The notes below the pieces were generated by a model. The model was not told where the DNA came from. It saw only the letters and a list, made by a program, of their open reading frames with translations, and searched no databases. A stretch of 64,000 nt of DNA from NCBI GenBank assembly GCA_027452245.1, contig DAIDGW010000005.1, positions 1-64,000 of the forward strand, read 5' to 3'. The position numbers and the translations under genes are program-made. Source of the stretch: Acidobacteriaceae bacterium. GTDB lineage: Bacteria > Acidobacteriota > Terriglobia > Terriglobales > Acidobacteriaceae. Positions 8,780-18,212 of this stretch are shown one piece after another (positions within the stretch are counted from its first letter, which is position 1; each line of letters begins with the position of its first letter).

Positions 8780-10147
8780 ATGTCGTCCGTAAATACTGTT
8801 CCCATTGAAAGCCGAGAATCCGTAGGCTCGTGGAAAGAGGTTGACTGGCCTGCTATTTTCGTCCTGGCTGTTTTCCTGGCCACGGCCCTCCGCCTATTGC
8901 AGGCGGTGCTCCGGTATTCCGTTAATCTGATCTTTTGGGATCAATGGGATTTTTATACTCCCTTGTTCCACAACGCTTCGCTTTGGGAAATCTTCCGCTG
9001 GGAGCACGCTCCGCATCGCGAAGGCATCGGTTTGGTGCTCGACAGTTTCGTGCTGAGGTGGACTCACTGGAATACGGAGGCCGAAGCGCTCTTCATGCTG
9101 GGAGTGCTGTTGCTAGCCGGCGTCGCAGCGGTGGTGCTCAAGCAAAAGCTCTTTGGGAGCCTGAACTACACAGACTGGGTAATCCCTTGCCTGTTCCTGG
9201 CCTACGTGCAATTGGAGGTTCTGGTCGGCGAGGAGAATCCTTCGTATTCCGTTTTCCCAGAGTTGCTGATTGCACTTTATTGTCTGTCATGGACGATTCC
9301 GGCCCGCGTTGTGCGTTATGCCACCGTTCTTGCGCTTAACTTTCTCCTGATCTACACCGGATTCGGCATCTTCATGGGAGTGGTCACATTCGGCGTTCTT
9401 CTGCTGGATTTGCGGCGGGCTCTTCGGACGGATGCGGAATCGCCCGCGTTTTCCGCAGTGGCGCTTCTTATTGCCATGGGAAGTATGGGCAGTTTTTTTT
9501 ACCATTATCGGTGGAACCCGGCCCTAAGTTGCCCGATTCCTGATCCTCACCCGATCCGATATCCCTGGTTCGTCAGCCTCTTGTTCTCGTACTTTCTGGG
9601 GGTGCGGACGGTGGTTTGGGCTTCCGTGCTCGGTGGAGTGATTGTGCTCGCGGTTGTCTCTATCCTTGTCTGGCATGGCATACGGCTGTGGCGCGATGGA
9701 GTGTGGGTGCCGATTGACGTGAGCATCGTTGTCTTGCTTAGTTTCACGCTGCTGTTTGCATTTAACGCCTCAGCCGGCAGAGTCTGTCTAGGTCTACCAG
9801 AGGCAGCTCAGTTTTCGCGCTACATGGGTTTGCTGGTGCCGGGGCTTCTGGGTATTTATTTCCATCTGCTCACCTGGCGAAAAGGCGGCTGGCGCGCGGT
9901 CGCCACCCTGATCTTTGCGGTGGCGCTAATTCCTGCGACTTTTCGTACTCCTGGGGGCTATTCTCCCCAGATCGTACACGACGGAAAGCAGGCGTGGAGC
10001 CAGTGCATACGCAGCTATGGTGACATTGGCTATTGCGATTACACTACCCACTTTCCTGCTTATCCATTTCCGCGAAAGACGCAGATGGTAGAAAAGCTGC
10101 AATTCCTGCAAAGGAATCGGCTGAACCTATACTCCGAACGTCACTAA
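8780..10147 (+). CDS. Polytopic membrane protein of unknown function
   Basis: A 455-residue integral membrane protein with about ten hydrophobic segments. The first extracytoplasmic loop contains FWDQWDFYTPLF and WEHAPHREG, a layout resembling uncharacterised GT-C-like glycosyltransferases, but I cannot assign it firmly. The open frame extends up to a TTG at 8690. The ATG at 8780 (MSSVNTVPIESRES) is preferred because residues before it look non-coding. It is transcribed away from serS. The soluble C-terminal tail (about 410-455) contains several Cys and Tyr. No adjacent pathway genes help. Confidence 0.6.
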   Translation: MSSVNTVPIESRESVGSWKEVDWPAIFVLAVFLATALRLLQAVLRYSVNLIFWDQWDFYTPLFHNASLWEIFRWEHAPHREGIGLVLDSFVLRWTHWNTEAEALFMLGVLLLAGVAAVVLKQKLFGSLNYTDWVIPCLFLAYVQLEVLVGEENPSYSVFPELLIALYCLSWTIPARVVRYATVLALNFLLIYTGFGIFMGVVTFGVLLLDLRRALRTDAESPAFSAVALLIAMGSMGSFFYHYRWNPALSCPIPDPHPIRYPWFVSLLFSYFLGVRTVVWASVLGGVIVLAVVSILVWHGIRLWRDGVWVPIDVSIVVLLSFTLLFAFNASAGRVCLGLPEAAQFSRYMGLLVPGLLGIYFHLLTWRKGGWRAVATLIFAVALIPATFRTPGGYSPQIVHDGKQAWSQCIRSYGDIGYCDYTTHFPAYPFPRKTQMVEKLQFLQRNRLNLYSERH

Positions 10148-10264
10148 CTGGACCGCAGAGGCGATATTGCCGTTCGGAGGGTAGGCGATATCGGCGACAC
10201 TATTGGGGGCCACGAATCGATGGTTTTTGGTGGATTTCTCTCGCCTGTGTAAACTTACTTCGCG

Positions 10265-11911
10265 ATGAGTTCTTCCCCTACACCGATGCGCCTCCGCCTG
10301 AGTTGGATCGTTTTATTCCTGTTGCTTCCGATCGTTTGCTCCCGCGCGCTATACGCTTCTGCGTACAACGGGCATCCCAAGCTGGTCGTGGTGATCGTCA
10401 TCGACCAGTTTCGCGGAGACTACCTGGAACGCTATCGCGATCAGTTTGGCGAAGGCGGATTCCGGCTGTTCCTCGATCACGGGGCATATTTCACGAACTG
10501 CAACTACGACTACGCGAATACGCGAACCGCGCCTGGACACGCGACGCTGTTCACTGGCGCGTACAGCAACGGTCATGGGATCGTCGACAATGAGTGGTGG
10601 GATCCGCAGAAGCGGCGGATGGTGACCTCAGTCGATGACGATGACACGAAGAACGTGGGAGCGGCAGAAGAGAAGACCAGCGCCTCTCCGCACAATCTGC
10701 AGGCAGATACACTGGGCGATGAATTGAAACTGGCCACTCAGGGGAAATCCAGAGTGTTTGCGGTTTCGCTGAAAGATCGCGCGGCCGTGATTCCGGGCGG
10801 TTTCGCCGCCAATGGCGCCTACTGGATCGAGCCCAACAGCGGGAAGTGGATCACCTCGACCTATTACCGTAGCGAGTTGCCCAAGTGGGTGGCGGACTTC
10901 AATGCAAGCAACCGAACTGAGAAGTATTGGAATCGTGAATGGAAAGATCCCGAGGGCCATACGCTGCGGGACACAGCGCACCGGGTAGGCAAAAATGGTG
11001 CCCAGGCTGGATTCTATGAAGTAGTTGGCTCGACTCCGTTTGCCAACGACTATGAACTGGAGTTCGCGAAAGAGTTGATGGTTTATGAGCGGATGGGAAC
11101 TGGTTCGGCAACCGATCTGCTCGCCGTAAGCCTTTCTGCCAACGACATTCTGGGACATCAGGTTGGTCCCGATACTCCCGAGATGCGGTCCATGGCTTTG
11201 GCCTTGGATAGGCAACTCGCTGATTTCTTTTTGTTCCTGGGGCATCAGGTTGGCCTGGCGAACGTGTGGATTGCGCTTTCTGCCGATCACGGCGTCTCTT
11301 CTCTGCCCGACGCGGTGAAGAAACTGCATATTCCGGCAGCTAATCTGGGTGCCGATAAGGTCGAAGCCCAGATGAACGGAGCCATCGCGGCGAAGCTTTT
11401 TTCCGGCTCGAAAACATTTGTCCACCTTAGCTATCCGCTGGCATGGCTCGACGAGAATGCTTTTGCGGCCGTCCATATTAAAGAGCGTGATGCAGAGGAT
11501 CTGGTCGGCAAGCTCATGGAGCAGTCCGGACTTCGCGCCTATTACACGAAATCGCAACTGGCTGCGGGAGAGGCTCCTCGAACCGTCATGGGGCAGCAAT
11601 TCCTGAACAGCTATTCTCCTGTGGGAAGTTGGTTTGTGATGGGGGTTCCTGCGCCTTATACGGTTGGATCGGCCCGAGGAACGGATCACGGTACTCCTTA
11701 CCAATACGACACGCATGTGCCACTCGGGTTTTATGGTTTGCCATTTCAGACCGGAACCTACCGTACGCATGCCGAACCGGTGGACATGGTGGCGACTCTG
11801 GCTTCACTGTTAGGCATTAACGCTCCGACGCACGCTGTGGGACGCGTGCTCACGGAAGCTCTTGCCCTGCCACGTTCATCGCAAAACGCAGAGTCGAAAG
11901 GGCAGCCATGA
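10265..11911 (+). CDS. Alkaline phosphatase superfamily protein, PafA-like
   Basis: A 548-residue secreted metal-dependent phosphomonoesterase or phosphodiesterase of the alkaline phosphatase superfamily. A signal peptide (about 8-32) is followed by the first metal-site strand VVVIVIDQFRGDYL and then the nucleophile motif NTRTAPGHATLFTG, whose Thr near residue 88 replaces the Ser of E. coli PhoA, as in PafA. Later metal ligands are in LSADHGVSSLP and GTDHGTPYQYDTHVP. Such enzymes release phosphate from organic monoesters in the periplasm. The stop overlaps the pyrD start in ATGA, so the two are translationally coupled even though their functions are not obviously linked. Confidence 0.88.
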   Translation: MSSSPTPMRLRLSWIVLFLLLPIVCSRALYASAYNGHPKLVVVIVIDQFRGDYLERYRDQFGEGGFRLFLDHGAYFTNCNYDYANTRTAPGHATLFTGAYSNGHGIVDNEWWDPQKRRMVTSVDDDDTKNVGAAEEKTSASPHNLQADTLGDELKLATQGKSRVFAVSLKDRAAVIPGGFAANGAYWIEPNSGKWITSTYYRSELPKWVADFNASNRTEKYWNREWKDPEGHTLRDTAHRVGKNGAQAGFYEVVGSTPFANDYELEFAKELMVYERMGTGSATDLLAVSLSANDILGHQVGPDTPEMRSMALALDRQLADFFLFLGHQVGLANVWIALSADHGVSSLPDAVKKLHIPAANLGADKVEAQMNGAIAAKLFSGSKTFVHLSYPLAWLDENAFAAVHIKERDAEDLVGKLMEQSGLRAYYTKSQLAAGEAPRTVMGQQFLNSYSPVGSWFVMGVPAPYTVGSARGTDHGTPYQYDTHVPLGFYGLPFQTGTYRTHAEPVDMVATLASLLGINAPTHAVGRVLTEALALPRSSQNAESKGQP

Positions 11912-12846
11912 ACGAAACCGGCAGAAGTGGCAGGGATCTCCGGGTCAGCTTCTGCGGGATTGAATTGAAAAATCCCGTAATTGCGGCCAGCGGAACGTTC
12001 GGATACGGCGTGGAGTTTGAAGATGTCGTGCATCTGGCAAAACTCGGTGCCTTCGTGGTTAAGGGCTTGTCGAAAGAACCGATGATTGGAAATCCTCCGC
12101 CGCGGTTGTGGGAAACAGCCGCAGGCATGCTGAATGCGATCGGCTTGCAGAACATCGGCGCGGCCGCTTTCCTTGAGGAGAAATTGCCAAGTCTGCGTCA
12201 GATCAAGGATGCGGTCATACTGGCGAATATCTTTGGCTATACCCGCGAGGACTATGAAGCCACCATTCAAATTCTGAATGAAGGCGCCGGCATCGCAGCT
12301 TACGAACTAAACGTTTCCTGTCCAAATACTGAGCATGGAGGATTGCAGTTCGGCACCGATCCCAGATCGCTTGATGAACTTGTGACCACAGCAAAGCGCG
12401 TAGCGCAGCGGCCGCTGATCGTGAAACTCTCTCCGAATGTGACCAGCATCGCGCAAATGGCATATGTGGCGCAGGAGGCTGGCGCCGATGCGCTTTCGCT
12501 GGTGAATACATTTGTCGCCATGGCGATCGATCCGGAAACGCGCAAGCCACGAATTGCCAATGTCACTGCCGGGCTTTCGGGTCCGGCGATCAAACCGATC
12601 GCGGTACGAATGGTCTATGACGTCGCACACGCCGTCAAAATTCCAGTCATCGGCATGGGAGGTATTTCCACGGCGGCGGACGTGATTGAGTTCCTGCTCG
12701 CGGGAGCAACCGCGGTTCAGATCGGGACCGCCAGTTATTGGGATCCTTGTGCCACCGAAAAAATCGTAGATGAGCTACAGACCTGGTGCGCCGATCATCA
12801 TGTTGCACGCATTGCTGAACTTACCGGCGGATTGATGCTGGAGTGA
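11908..12846 (+). CDS. pyrD: Dihydroorotate dehydrogenase, class 1B catalytic subunit
   Basis: Oxidises dihydroorotate to orotate in pyrimidine synthesis; an FMN beta/alpha barrel of 312 residues. The N-terminal NPVIAASGTFGYG and the loop ELNVSCPNTEHGG carry the catalytic Cys (about residue 136) that marks class 1 enzymes. FMN-phosphate binding is by GMGGISTAADVIEFLLAGA. The sequence is of the 1B (PyrDB) type, which normally partners an iron-sulfur/FAD subunit PyrK to use NAD+. No pyrK is visible in this window, so the partner must lie elsewhere. Translation is coupled to the phosphatase gene by a 4-bp overlap. Confidence 0.93.
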   Translation: MNETGRSGRDLRVSFCGIELKNPVIAASGTFGYGVEFEDVVHLAKLGAFVVKGLSKEPMIGNPPPRLWETAAGMLNAIGLQNIGAAAFLEEKLPSLRQIKDAVILANIFGYTREDYEATIQILNEGAGIAAYELNVSCPNTEHGGLQFGTDPRSLDELVTTAKRVAQRPLIVKLSPNVTSIAQMAYVAQEAGADALSLVNTFVAMAIDPETRKPRIANVTAGLSGPAIKPIAVRMVYDVAHAVKIPVIGMGGISTAADVIEFLLAGATAVQIGTASYWDPCATEKIVDELQTWCADHHVARIAELTGGLMLE

Positions 12847-12924
12847 TGAGATAACTCTCACAGCCTGTCGGAGTTCGATTGTTAGCAGTATGAGTTGTTG
12901 TGATTTAGCCAGTTTGCGTTAGGG

Positions 12925-14328
12925 CTAATGTCCGCGGGCATACCATAGGGAACCAGGAGACTTGTAATTCTCGCCTTCGCCCCACACCACCTGTGTGGCG
13001 CCTTCGCTATCGATAGCAATGGAGAAATAATCGCCGAAGGGGAATTTGAATCCCTTGGGCAGGATATAGCTGAAACCTGTTACCGGGGTGGAAAGCTGCT
13101 GCTCTGGCGACCAGGTTGCGCCGCCGTTGGTGGAAGCACGATAAAGCGTGTTCCAGATTGGGATTGACTCTCCTTTGGAACCGCGGATGGATCCGGCGCG
13201 AGTGTCCATCCACGCAATTCGCACGTCACCGGGTGTTCCAGCGACGATAGCGGGAAATCCGCTGTCAACAGAATCGGGAGCTTTGGAAACATCAGCTTTC
13301 GGAGTCCATGTGGCTCCGCCAGTAGTTGAGGATGAGAAATAGATGCGCTCCGGGGCGCCGTCAAAATAACCAGTATTCCACAGCGCATAGAGAGTGCCCG
13401 CGCTGTCGGAAGAAAGCGCGACTTGCGCTCCCAGAAAAGCGGTTTCGCACTCCTGAGCCTTGCAATCCGGCGGTCGGCTGGAGGTGTCGAGCAGCGTGTT
13501 GGTCCAGGAATGGCCGGCGTCCGTTGAGCGGCTCACGTAGATGTTTACCGCCGTCCCCCCAACACTGCGCCGAGCGTATGCAGCCCAGCCGAAAAAGACA
13601 TTTCCAGACGGATCGACTGTGGCTCCTCCCGCCAGAGATGATCCGGAAATAGCTTCCGGATTGATATTCACCGCAGCGAAAGTCTGGCCTGCATCGTGAG
13701 AAGCCGCTACAAAGAACTTTTCGTCATGATTAAAGCCGACGTAAACGTCGGGGCCGCGTACGGCGAGCACAGGCTTATCGACATCTTCAACTGACCGGTC
13801 CGCAATCGAAAATGACCAAGTGCGGCCGAAATCCAGCGAACGCGCAACTACGGTATCGTGCCGGTTGTTTTGCAGCCACGAGGCATAAATTGTTTGCTTG
13901 TCGGCAGGATCGACTACGATCTGCGGATCGAACTGTCCCGTGGGATAGGGAAGCAGAGGCCGTGAGGCATGCCAGGAAACGCCGTTGTCGTCGCTGACCA
14001 GCAGCGTGATGGCGGGTATGCTGCACCGTGGGCAGTTTGCTGTTGGCCCATATTGAGGATAGAGAATGTACACATGCCCGTGCGGGTCAGCCGCCATAGC
14101 GGGCTCCCACTGATCTCCGGCAGCTCCGCCCACACGCCGTTGAGGAGTGAATCCGGAAGCGCCCATCGCTATTTGCGTAAGCCCTAACAGAGCACACAAA
14201 AAGATGGCATACTTCTGAAACGGGTTCCGGCGGCCGGGAATGAGGGCCAAGGCTTTCTCCCCAAAGATGTACACTGCTTGGACTTTACCTTCATTGCGGA
14301 TGAGCGTCAACGTTGTTTGGGCTGCCAA
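12925..14328 (-). CDS. Asp-box (BNR) repeat beta-propeller protein, sialidase-fold
   Basis: An exported protein built from Asp-box repeats: SDDNGVSWHA, SLDFGRTWSF, SHDAGQTFAA, STDAGHSWTN, STTGGATWTP and STNGGATWSP, six copies consistent with a six-bladed propeller. The hydrophobic segment AIFLCALLGLTQIAMG at about 42-57 is probably the signal peptide core, so the true start may be an internal GTG/TTG nearer it; the listed start is the longest open frame. Sialidases share this fold, but I see no clear FRIP motif, so a binding or structural role is as likely as exo-sialidase activity. It is convergent with pyrD and divergent from msrA. Confidence 0.7.
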   Translation of the reverse strand: MAAQTTLTLIRNEGKVQAVYIFGEKALALIPGRRNPFQKYAIFLCALLGLTQIAMGASGFTPQRRVGGAAGDQWEPAMAADPHGHVYILYPQYGPTANCPRCSIPAITLLVSDDNGVSWHASRPLLPYPTGQFDPQIVVDPADKQTIYASWLQNNRHDTVVARSLDFGRTWSFSIADRSVEDVDKPVLAVRGPDVYVGFNHDEKFFVAASHDAGQTFAAVNINPEAISGSSLAGGATVDPSGNVFFGWAAYARRSVGGTAVNIYVSRSTDAGHSWTNTLLDTSSRPPDCKAQECETAFLGAQVALSSDSAGTLYALWNTGYFDGAPERIYFSSSTTGGATWTPKADVSKAPDSVDSGFPAIVAGTPGDVRIAWMDTRAGSIRGSKGESIPIWNTLYRASTNGGATWSPEQQLSTPVTGFSYILPKGFKFPFGDYFSIAIDSEGATQVVWGEGENYKSPGSLWYARGH

Positions 14329-14401
14329 TGGACCCGTAACGTGACTTCCGTCATCGAACCAAATTACTCAATTTCGTGGAGCAACTTAGGAGCTGATCAG
14401 C

Positions 14402-14878
14402 ATGCAGAAAGCAACTTTCGCAGCAGGCTGTTTCTGGGGCGTTGAGGCGATATTCCGGCAAATTCCGGGGGTGGCTTCCACACGGGTCGGATATATCGGG
14501 GGAAAGACCGAAAACCCAACATACAAAGAGGTTTGCACCGATCGCACTGGCCACGCCGAGGCGGTCGAAATCGACTTTGACCCGACCAAGGTCAGCTATG
14601 GTGAACTGCTTAACATCTTTTGGGAGAATCATGACCCTACTCAGTTGAACCGGCAAGGGCCGGACTGGGGGACGCAGTATCGGTCCGCCATCTTCTACCA
14701 TTCCCCGGAGCAGAAAGCGGAGGCGGAAGCTTCCAAACAGGCGCTCGAGAATGCTCGCCGATATTCCAAGCCGATCACAACCCAGATCGTGCCGGCTCCG
14801 ACTTTTTATGCCGCGGAAGACTATCACCAGCAATATCTGGAAAAGCGTGGTCTGGCCAGTTGCCATGTCAAGTCCTAG
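14402..14878 (+). CDS. msrA: Peptide methionine-S-sulfoxide reductase MsrA
   Basis: Repairs methionine-S-sulfoxide in oxidised proteins using thioredoxin. The protein is 158 residues. The catalytic motif AAGCFWGVE puts the nucleophilic Cys at residue 10. Family landmarks [49 protein letters not shown] and YHQQYLEK are all present. A Cys near the C-terminus (ASCHVKS) may serve as the recycling cysteine. There is no fused MsrB. The last 4 bp overlap the end of the convergent membrane-protein gene. Confidence 0.96.
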   Translation: MQKATFAAGCFWGVEAIFRQIPGVASTRVGYIGGKTENPTYKEVCTDRTGHAEAVEIDFDPTKVSYGELLNIFWENHDPTQLNRQGPDWGTQYRSAIFYHSPEQKAEAEASKQALENARRYSKPITTQIVPAPTFYAAEDYHQQYLEKRGLASCHVKS

Positions 14879-15288
14879 GCATTGGCCGCGGGCAGTTTCG
14901 GACGGAAGAAAGCCAGTAAGACGAATCCGCCCACGTAGAAGGGCAAGCTCTGCAGAAAGTCGAACCCCGTAAGCCTGAGGACAAGGCCAGTAAGGCTGAG
15001 CGCCTCACAGAGTGCGTAAGTGGCGATATAGCCGGTTTTCCAGTGATTCAGACCGACCAGGCTTTCCCGGTCTTGCGTAAGAGTTTCCTGGGCGGGGAAT
15101 ACAAGAGTTCGCCGGACGACAAAGATCATTCCGACCACGGCGACCCCGATGCTGGAGAGGATATAGCTGATGGTCGGATCCACATCGCTTCTCGTGCGAC
15201 CGAGCATCTGGCCGAGGCTGGCATAGGTCACGATGCTGCCGAGCATCACCCATTGGACAACGCGCAGCATTTGTAAGACAGCATTCAC
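14875..15288 (-). CDS. Small multi-span membrane protein, 137 aa
   Basis: The open frame runs up to 15549, but the upstream part overlaps the next gene and is not protein-like. A GTG at 15288 preceded by GGGGGA gives a 137-residue protein with about four membrane segments ([56 protein letters not shown] and [15 protein letters not shown]). No family is recognised. It forms a minus-strand group with the anti-sigma-like gene at 15413 and the MBL hydrolase at 15863. The function is unknown. Confidence 0.6.
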   Translation of the reverse strand: MNAVLQMLRVVQWVMLGSIVTYASLGQMLGRTRSDVDPTISYILSSIGVAVVGMIFVVRRTLVFPAQETLTQDRESLVGLNHWKTGYIATYALCEALSLTGLVLRLTGFDFLQSLPFYVGGFVLLAFFRPKLPAANA

Positions 15289-15412
15289 GAGGCGTCCCCC
15301 ACGAAGCGGAAATGCTATGTTCCACCCAGAACGGCGAGAGGGGAACGATTCTTTGAGATGCAGGAACTCGTTAGTAACGTCCGGAGGTCGGATGACCGCA
15401 GATCGGTAGCGG

Positions 15413-15856
15413 CTAGGTTCCTGTAATTTTGATCCGGATTTCTTCAGGAAGGCGCTGCCGGATTTCTTCCGGAAGCTTGTCGTGGACGCGACGGGCGCCT
15501 TGCTTGGCGGCGTCGAGCACAGTGACCGGAGCCGGGGTTGCCACGGCAACTCCCAGCCAGATCAATGCCGAAAGGGCGAACCCGCCCAGAGCCGCAATCT
15601 CCAGCCAGAAAGCATGGCGCGGACCAAAGTGGCGAATGACGCCAAAGGCCAGCAAAAATACGGCCGCCGAGACCGATGCCAGAACAATCAGCCCGACATC
15701 AATGATGCGATGAATTTGTTGGCGGCTCCGGCAGTATTCGCATGCAGCAAAATGGCGTTCGTAATCACCGCGCATTTCGGGTGCAAGTCCGGAGATGTCA
15801 TAGCGCCATCCCGCCAGGATCTTGCCGACTATGGGATCAATGCACTCCTGACTCAT
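15413..15856 (-). CDS. Membrane protein with N-terminal zinc-finger-like (HxxxCxxC) motif
   Basis: A 147-residue protein. The N-terminal 45 residues carry HFAACEYCRSR, a His-x3-Cys-x2-Cys pattern like zinc-binding anti-sigma factor domains. Two membrane segments follow (about 52-73, IIDVGLIVLASVSAAVFLLAFG, and 84-107), then a C-terminal amphipathic tail rich in EE/RR. The pattern suggests an anti-sigma or sensor-like membrane protein, but no ECF sigma gene is adjacent, so this is tentative. Its start lies 7 bp from the end of the upstream MBL gene, making an operon likely. Confidence 0.6.
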   Translation of the reverse strand: MSQECIDPIVGKILAGWRYDISGLAPEMRGDYERHFAACEYCRSRQQIHRIIDVGLIVLASVSAAVFLLAFGVIRHFGPRHAFWLEIAALGGFALSALIWLGVAVATPAPVTVLDAAKQGARRVHDKLPEEIRQRLPEEIRIKITGT

Positions 15857-15862
15857 ATGAAC

Positions 15863-16666
15863 CTACAACCGTATCGGAGGAAGCGGTTCCGTCTGGCATG
15901 CCAGCAGCACACGATTCTGGAACAACCCGCCGCGCGTGGCCAACGCCATTTCCGCAGCTCTACGGGCGATCTCCGGATGGTTGTTCTGCTCCGATAGATG
16001 CGCCAAGACTACAAATGCTGCATTATTATCATAATCGTGTACAAGGAAATCGGCGAGGGCGTCATTGGAGAGATGGCCCACCCGGCTCATGACGCGCTGT
16101 TTAACCGACCACGGATAGGGCCCGCCCCTCAGCATCTCCAGGTCATGGTTCGATTCCATCACCAGCACATCGCTGCCGTTTAGGTGATCGCGTACGCTCA
16201 CCGGCAGGTAACCTAAGTCGGTGGCAATGCCTACCTTAATGCCCTCGGCCCGGAAGGTAAACCCAACCGGATCCGCAGCATCGTGCGGGATCGTGAATGG
16301 TTTGACGCAAATGTCGCCCACCTGGAAAGAGTGTCCGGACTCGAACTTTTCGAGCTTGTCCAGTTGTGGGCGCACTCCATTCTCATCGCGCATAGCCCGT
16401 GCCCACGCCTGATGAGTGGCGCCAGTCATGAAGATGGGAATGCTCAGTTTTTTGGCGAGGGTGGCCAAGCCATAAACGTGATCGGAGTGCTCGTGAGTGA
16501 TCAGGATGGCGGAGAGCGAGTGCGGGTTCTCGCCGATGGCCTTCATGCGCTTGAAAGTTTCCCGGCAGGAGATTCCGGCATCGACCAGAATCCTGGTCTG
16601 CGTACTGGCCACGATGGCGCAATTTCCGCGGCTGCCGGAAGCCAGCATGGAGACGGTCAAACCCAT
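15863..16666 (-). CDS. Metallo-beta-lactamase-fold hydrolase, YycJ/WalJ-like
   Basis: A 267-residue MBL-fold enzyme. After the opening strand MLASGSRGNCAIV, the metal-binding motif THEHSDH lies at about residues 57-63. Later ligands are in TIPHDAADPVGF, ESNHD and VLAHLSEQNNHP. The SGSRGNC opening and layout match the YycJ/WalJ group, linked in Firmicutes to exonuclease and cell-wall functions; the acidobacterial role is undefined. An ATG 12 bases upstream (16678) is an alternative start. It heads the minus-strand cluster 16666-14875. Confidence 0.88.
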   Translation of the reverse strand: MGLTVSMLASGSRGNCAIVASTQTRILVDAGISCRETFKRMKAIGENPHSLSAILITHEHSDHVYGLATLAKKLSIPIFMTGATHQAWARAMRDENGVRPQLDKLEKFESGHSFQVGDICVKPFTIPHDAADPVGFTFRAEGIKVGIATDLGYLPVSVRDHLNGSDVLVMESNHDLEMLRGGPYPWSVKQRVMSRVGHLSNDALADFLVHDYDNNAAFVVLAHLSEQNNHPEIARRAAEMALATRGGLFQNRVLLACQTEPLPPIRL

Positions 16667-16753
16667 GCTCGCCAGCATACCCCTAGATCCTGTGGAACGG
16701 CGAGTATCTTTTGTGGCTAGCGCTTGGTGCCCTTTACGGTGAGAGGCAGGAAC

Positions 16754-17107
16754 TTAAGTTCCGTTGCGCAAGTTGTTGATGACAGCGCGCACCAGTGACC
16801 CACCATAGGCGCCGGCGATTCCCGGCAGGAAGGCCAGAAACGATCCGTAAATCTGCGCCCGGCTCGGCTTCACCGTGCTCACCATATAAGCGGCTAATTC
16901 CGTCAGCGGAATGAATATGCCCACGCTGACAACCCAACGCCAGGGCCAGCGGGGCCGCAGGATTCCCATCATCATGCAGGAGGCAAGCACCAGAAGTGCC
17001 GTAAACAGGAGATCATCGACGACCACGTCGGCGCAGCCGGTGGCGATGCCGCAGAACGCCGCGAGAAGGTAAAACGGCCAGTCCCGGGAATGCTTATCGT
17101 CGCTCAT
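16754..17107 (-). CDS. Hypothetical membrane protein, 117 aa
   Basis: A small protein with about four membrane segments (WPFYLLAAFCGIATGCADVVV, DDLLFTALLVLASCMMMGIL, WVVSVGIFIPLTELAAYMV and FLAFLPGIAGAYGGSLVRAV), probably an inner-membrane protein. No family is recognised. The glycine-rich last segment is typical of small integral membrane proteins next to central-metabolism genes in acidobacteria. It lies 89 bp downstream of the hydroxyacyl-CoA dehydrogenase gene on the same strand and may share its transcript. Confidence 0.6.
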   Translation of the reverse strand: MSDDKHSRDWPFYLLAAFCGIATGCADVVVDDLLFTALLVLASCMMMGILRPRWPWRWVVSVGIFIPLTELAAYMVSTVKPSRAQIYGSFLAFLPGIAGAYGGSLVRAVINNLRNGT

Positions 17108-17195
17108 TATTGTACGAGACTCTTAGCGCGAAACTCCCAATCCTCAGGATCTTCAGTGTGGGAGTGCGCCCGGTATGCAAAAGCTGCCGCCTTAC

Positions 17196-18044
17196 TCAGT
17201 ATTTGTAAAATCCGCGGCCGCTTTTTCTGCCTAGCCAGCCAGCGTCGACCATCTTGATCAGCAGGGGGCACGGCCGGTATTTCGGATCGCCCAATCCGTT
17301 CTCCATCACCCGCATGATGTCGAGGCAAACATCGAGGCCGATGAAATCCGCCAGGGTCAGCGGTCCCATGGGATGCGCCATGCCGAGCTTGAAGACTTCG
17401 TCGACAGCTTCGGGAGTGGCCACTCCTTCCATGACCGCGAACATGGCTTCGTTCAGCAGCGGCATCAACACGCGGTTGGAGACGAATCCAGGGGCGTCGT
17501 TGACTTCCACGGGAGTCTTCTCCAGTTTCGTGGCCAAATCGCGGACAGTCGTGAAAGTTTCCTGTGACGTGGCCAGTCCGCGAATGACCTCGACCAGTTT
17601 CATGACCGGCACGGGATTGAAGAAGTGCATGCCGATCACATTCTGCGGCCGCTTGGTCAAGGCGGCGAGTTTGGTGATGGAAATCGACGAGGTATTCGAG
17701 GCGAGAATGATTTCGGGCTTCATCATCCGATCAAGATCACGAAAGATCTCAGTCTTGATCTCGAACCTTTCTGTCGCCGCTTCGACGATAAAATCGCAAT
17801 TGGCCATGCGGCCGCGATCGGTCACAGTTTCGATCCGTTTCAACGTAGAGGTCTTGTCGTCAATCGTGATCTTGTTCTTGTTGACTTCGCGGTCGAGATT
17901 CTTTGAAACCGTCTCTAATGCTCGATCGAGAAAGCGCTGCTCGATATCGCAGAGAACGACCGAGTATCCGCTGCGCGCAAAGACGTGGGCGATGCCGTTG
18001 CCCATCGTGCCGGCCCCGATGATTCCGACCTTCTGAATATTCAT
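17196..18044 (-). CDS. hbd: 3-hydroxybutyryl-CoA (3-hydroxyacyl-CoA) dehydrogenase
   Basis: A 282-residue NAD-dependent dehydrogenase interconverting 3-hydroxyacyl-CoA and 3-oxoacyl-CoA in beta-oxidation or butanoate metabolism. The Rossmann fingerprint GIIGAGTMGNGIA is at 7-19. The catalytic His lies in NVIGMHFFNPVPVMKLVEVI, and the C-terminal dimerisation domain contains NDAPGFVSNRVLMPLLNEA and GPLTLADFIGLD. The ATG at 18044 follows a GAGGTG ribosome-binding site at good spacing; the much longer open frame upstream is spurious. The gene is divergent from the tryptophanase gene, with 168 bp between the starts. Confidence 0.93.
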   Translation of the reverse strand: MNIQKVGIIGAGTMGNGIAHVFARSGYSVVLCDIEQRFLDRALETVSKNLDREVNKNKITIDDKTSTLKRIETVTDRGRMANCDFIVEAATERFEIKTEIFRDLDRMMKPEIILASNTSSISITKLAALTKRPQNVIGMHFFNPVPVMKLVEVIRGLATSQETFTTVRDLATKLEKTPVEVNDAPGFVSNRVLMPLLNEAMFAVMEGVATPEAVDEVFKLGMAHPMGPLTLADFIGLDVCLDIMRVMENGLGDPKYRPCPLLIKMVDAGWLGRKSGRGFYKY

Positions 18045-18212
18045 CCGTTCACCTCGATGAAAACTTTTGAGTCTACCACCGGGAAGCATGGGAAATCTCG
18101 CTGGCTGCGATTCTACGCACGGTTCCGCGTGCGAAGGATCACATCCCAAATTGCGCTTGCGGATCAAACATGAGAGTTTGTGGCGCCTCGAGGCGCTTCC
18201 AAGGACATTCCT

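Noticed and set aside
10628-11770. A 380-codon minus-strand open frame
   Set aside because: Opposite the PafA-like phosphatase with intact active-site motifs; shadow.
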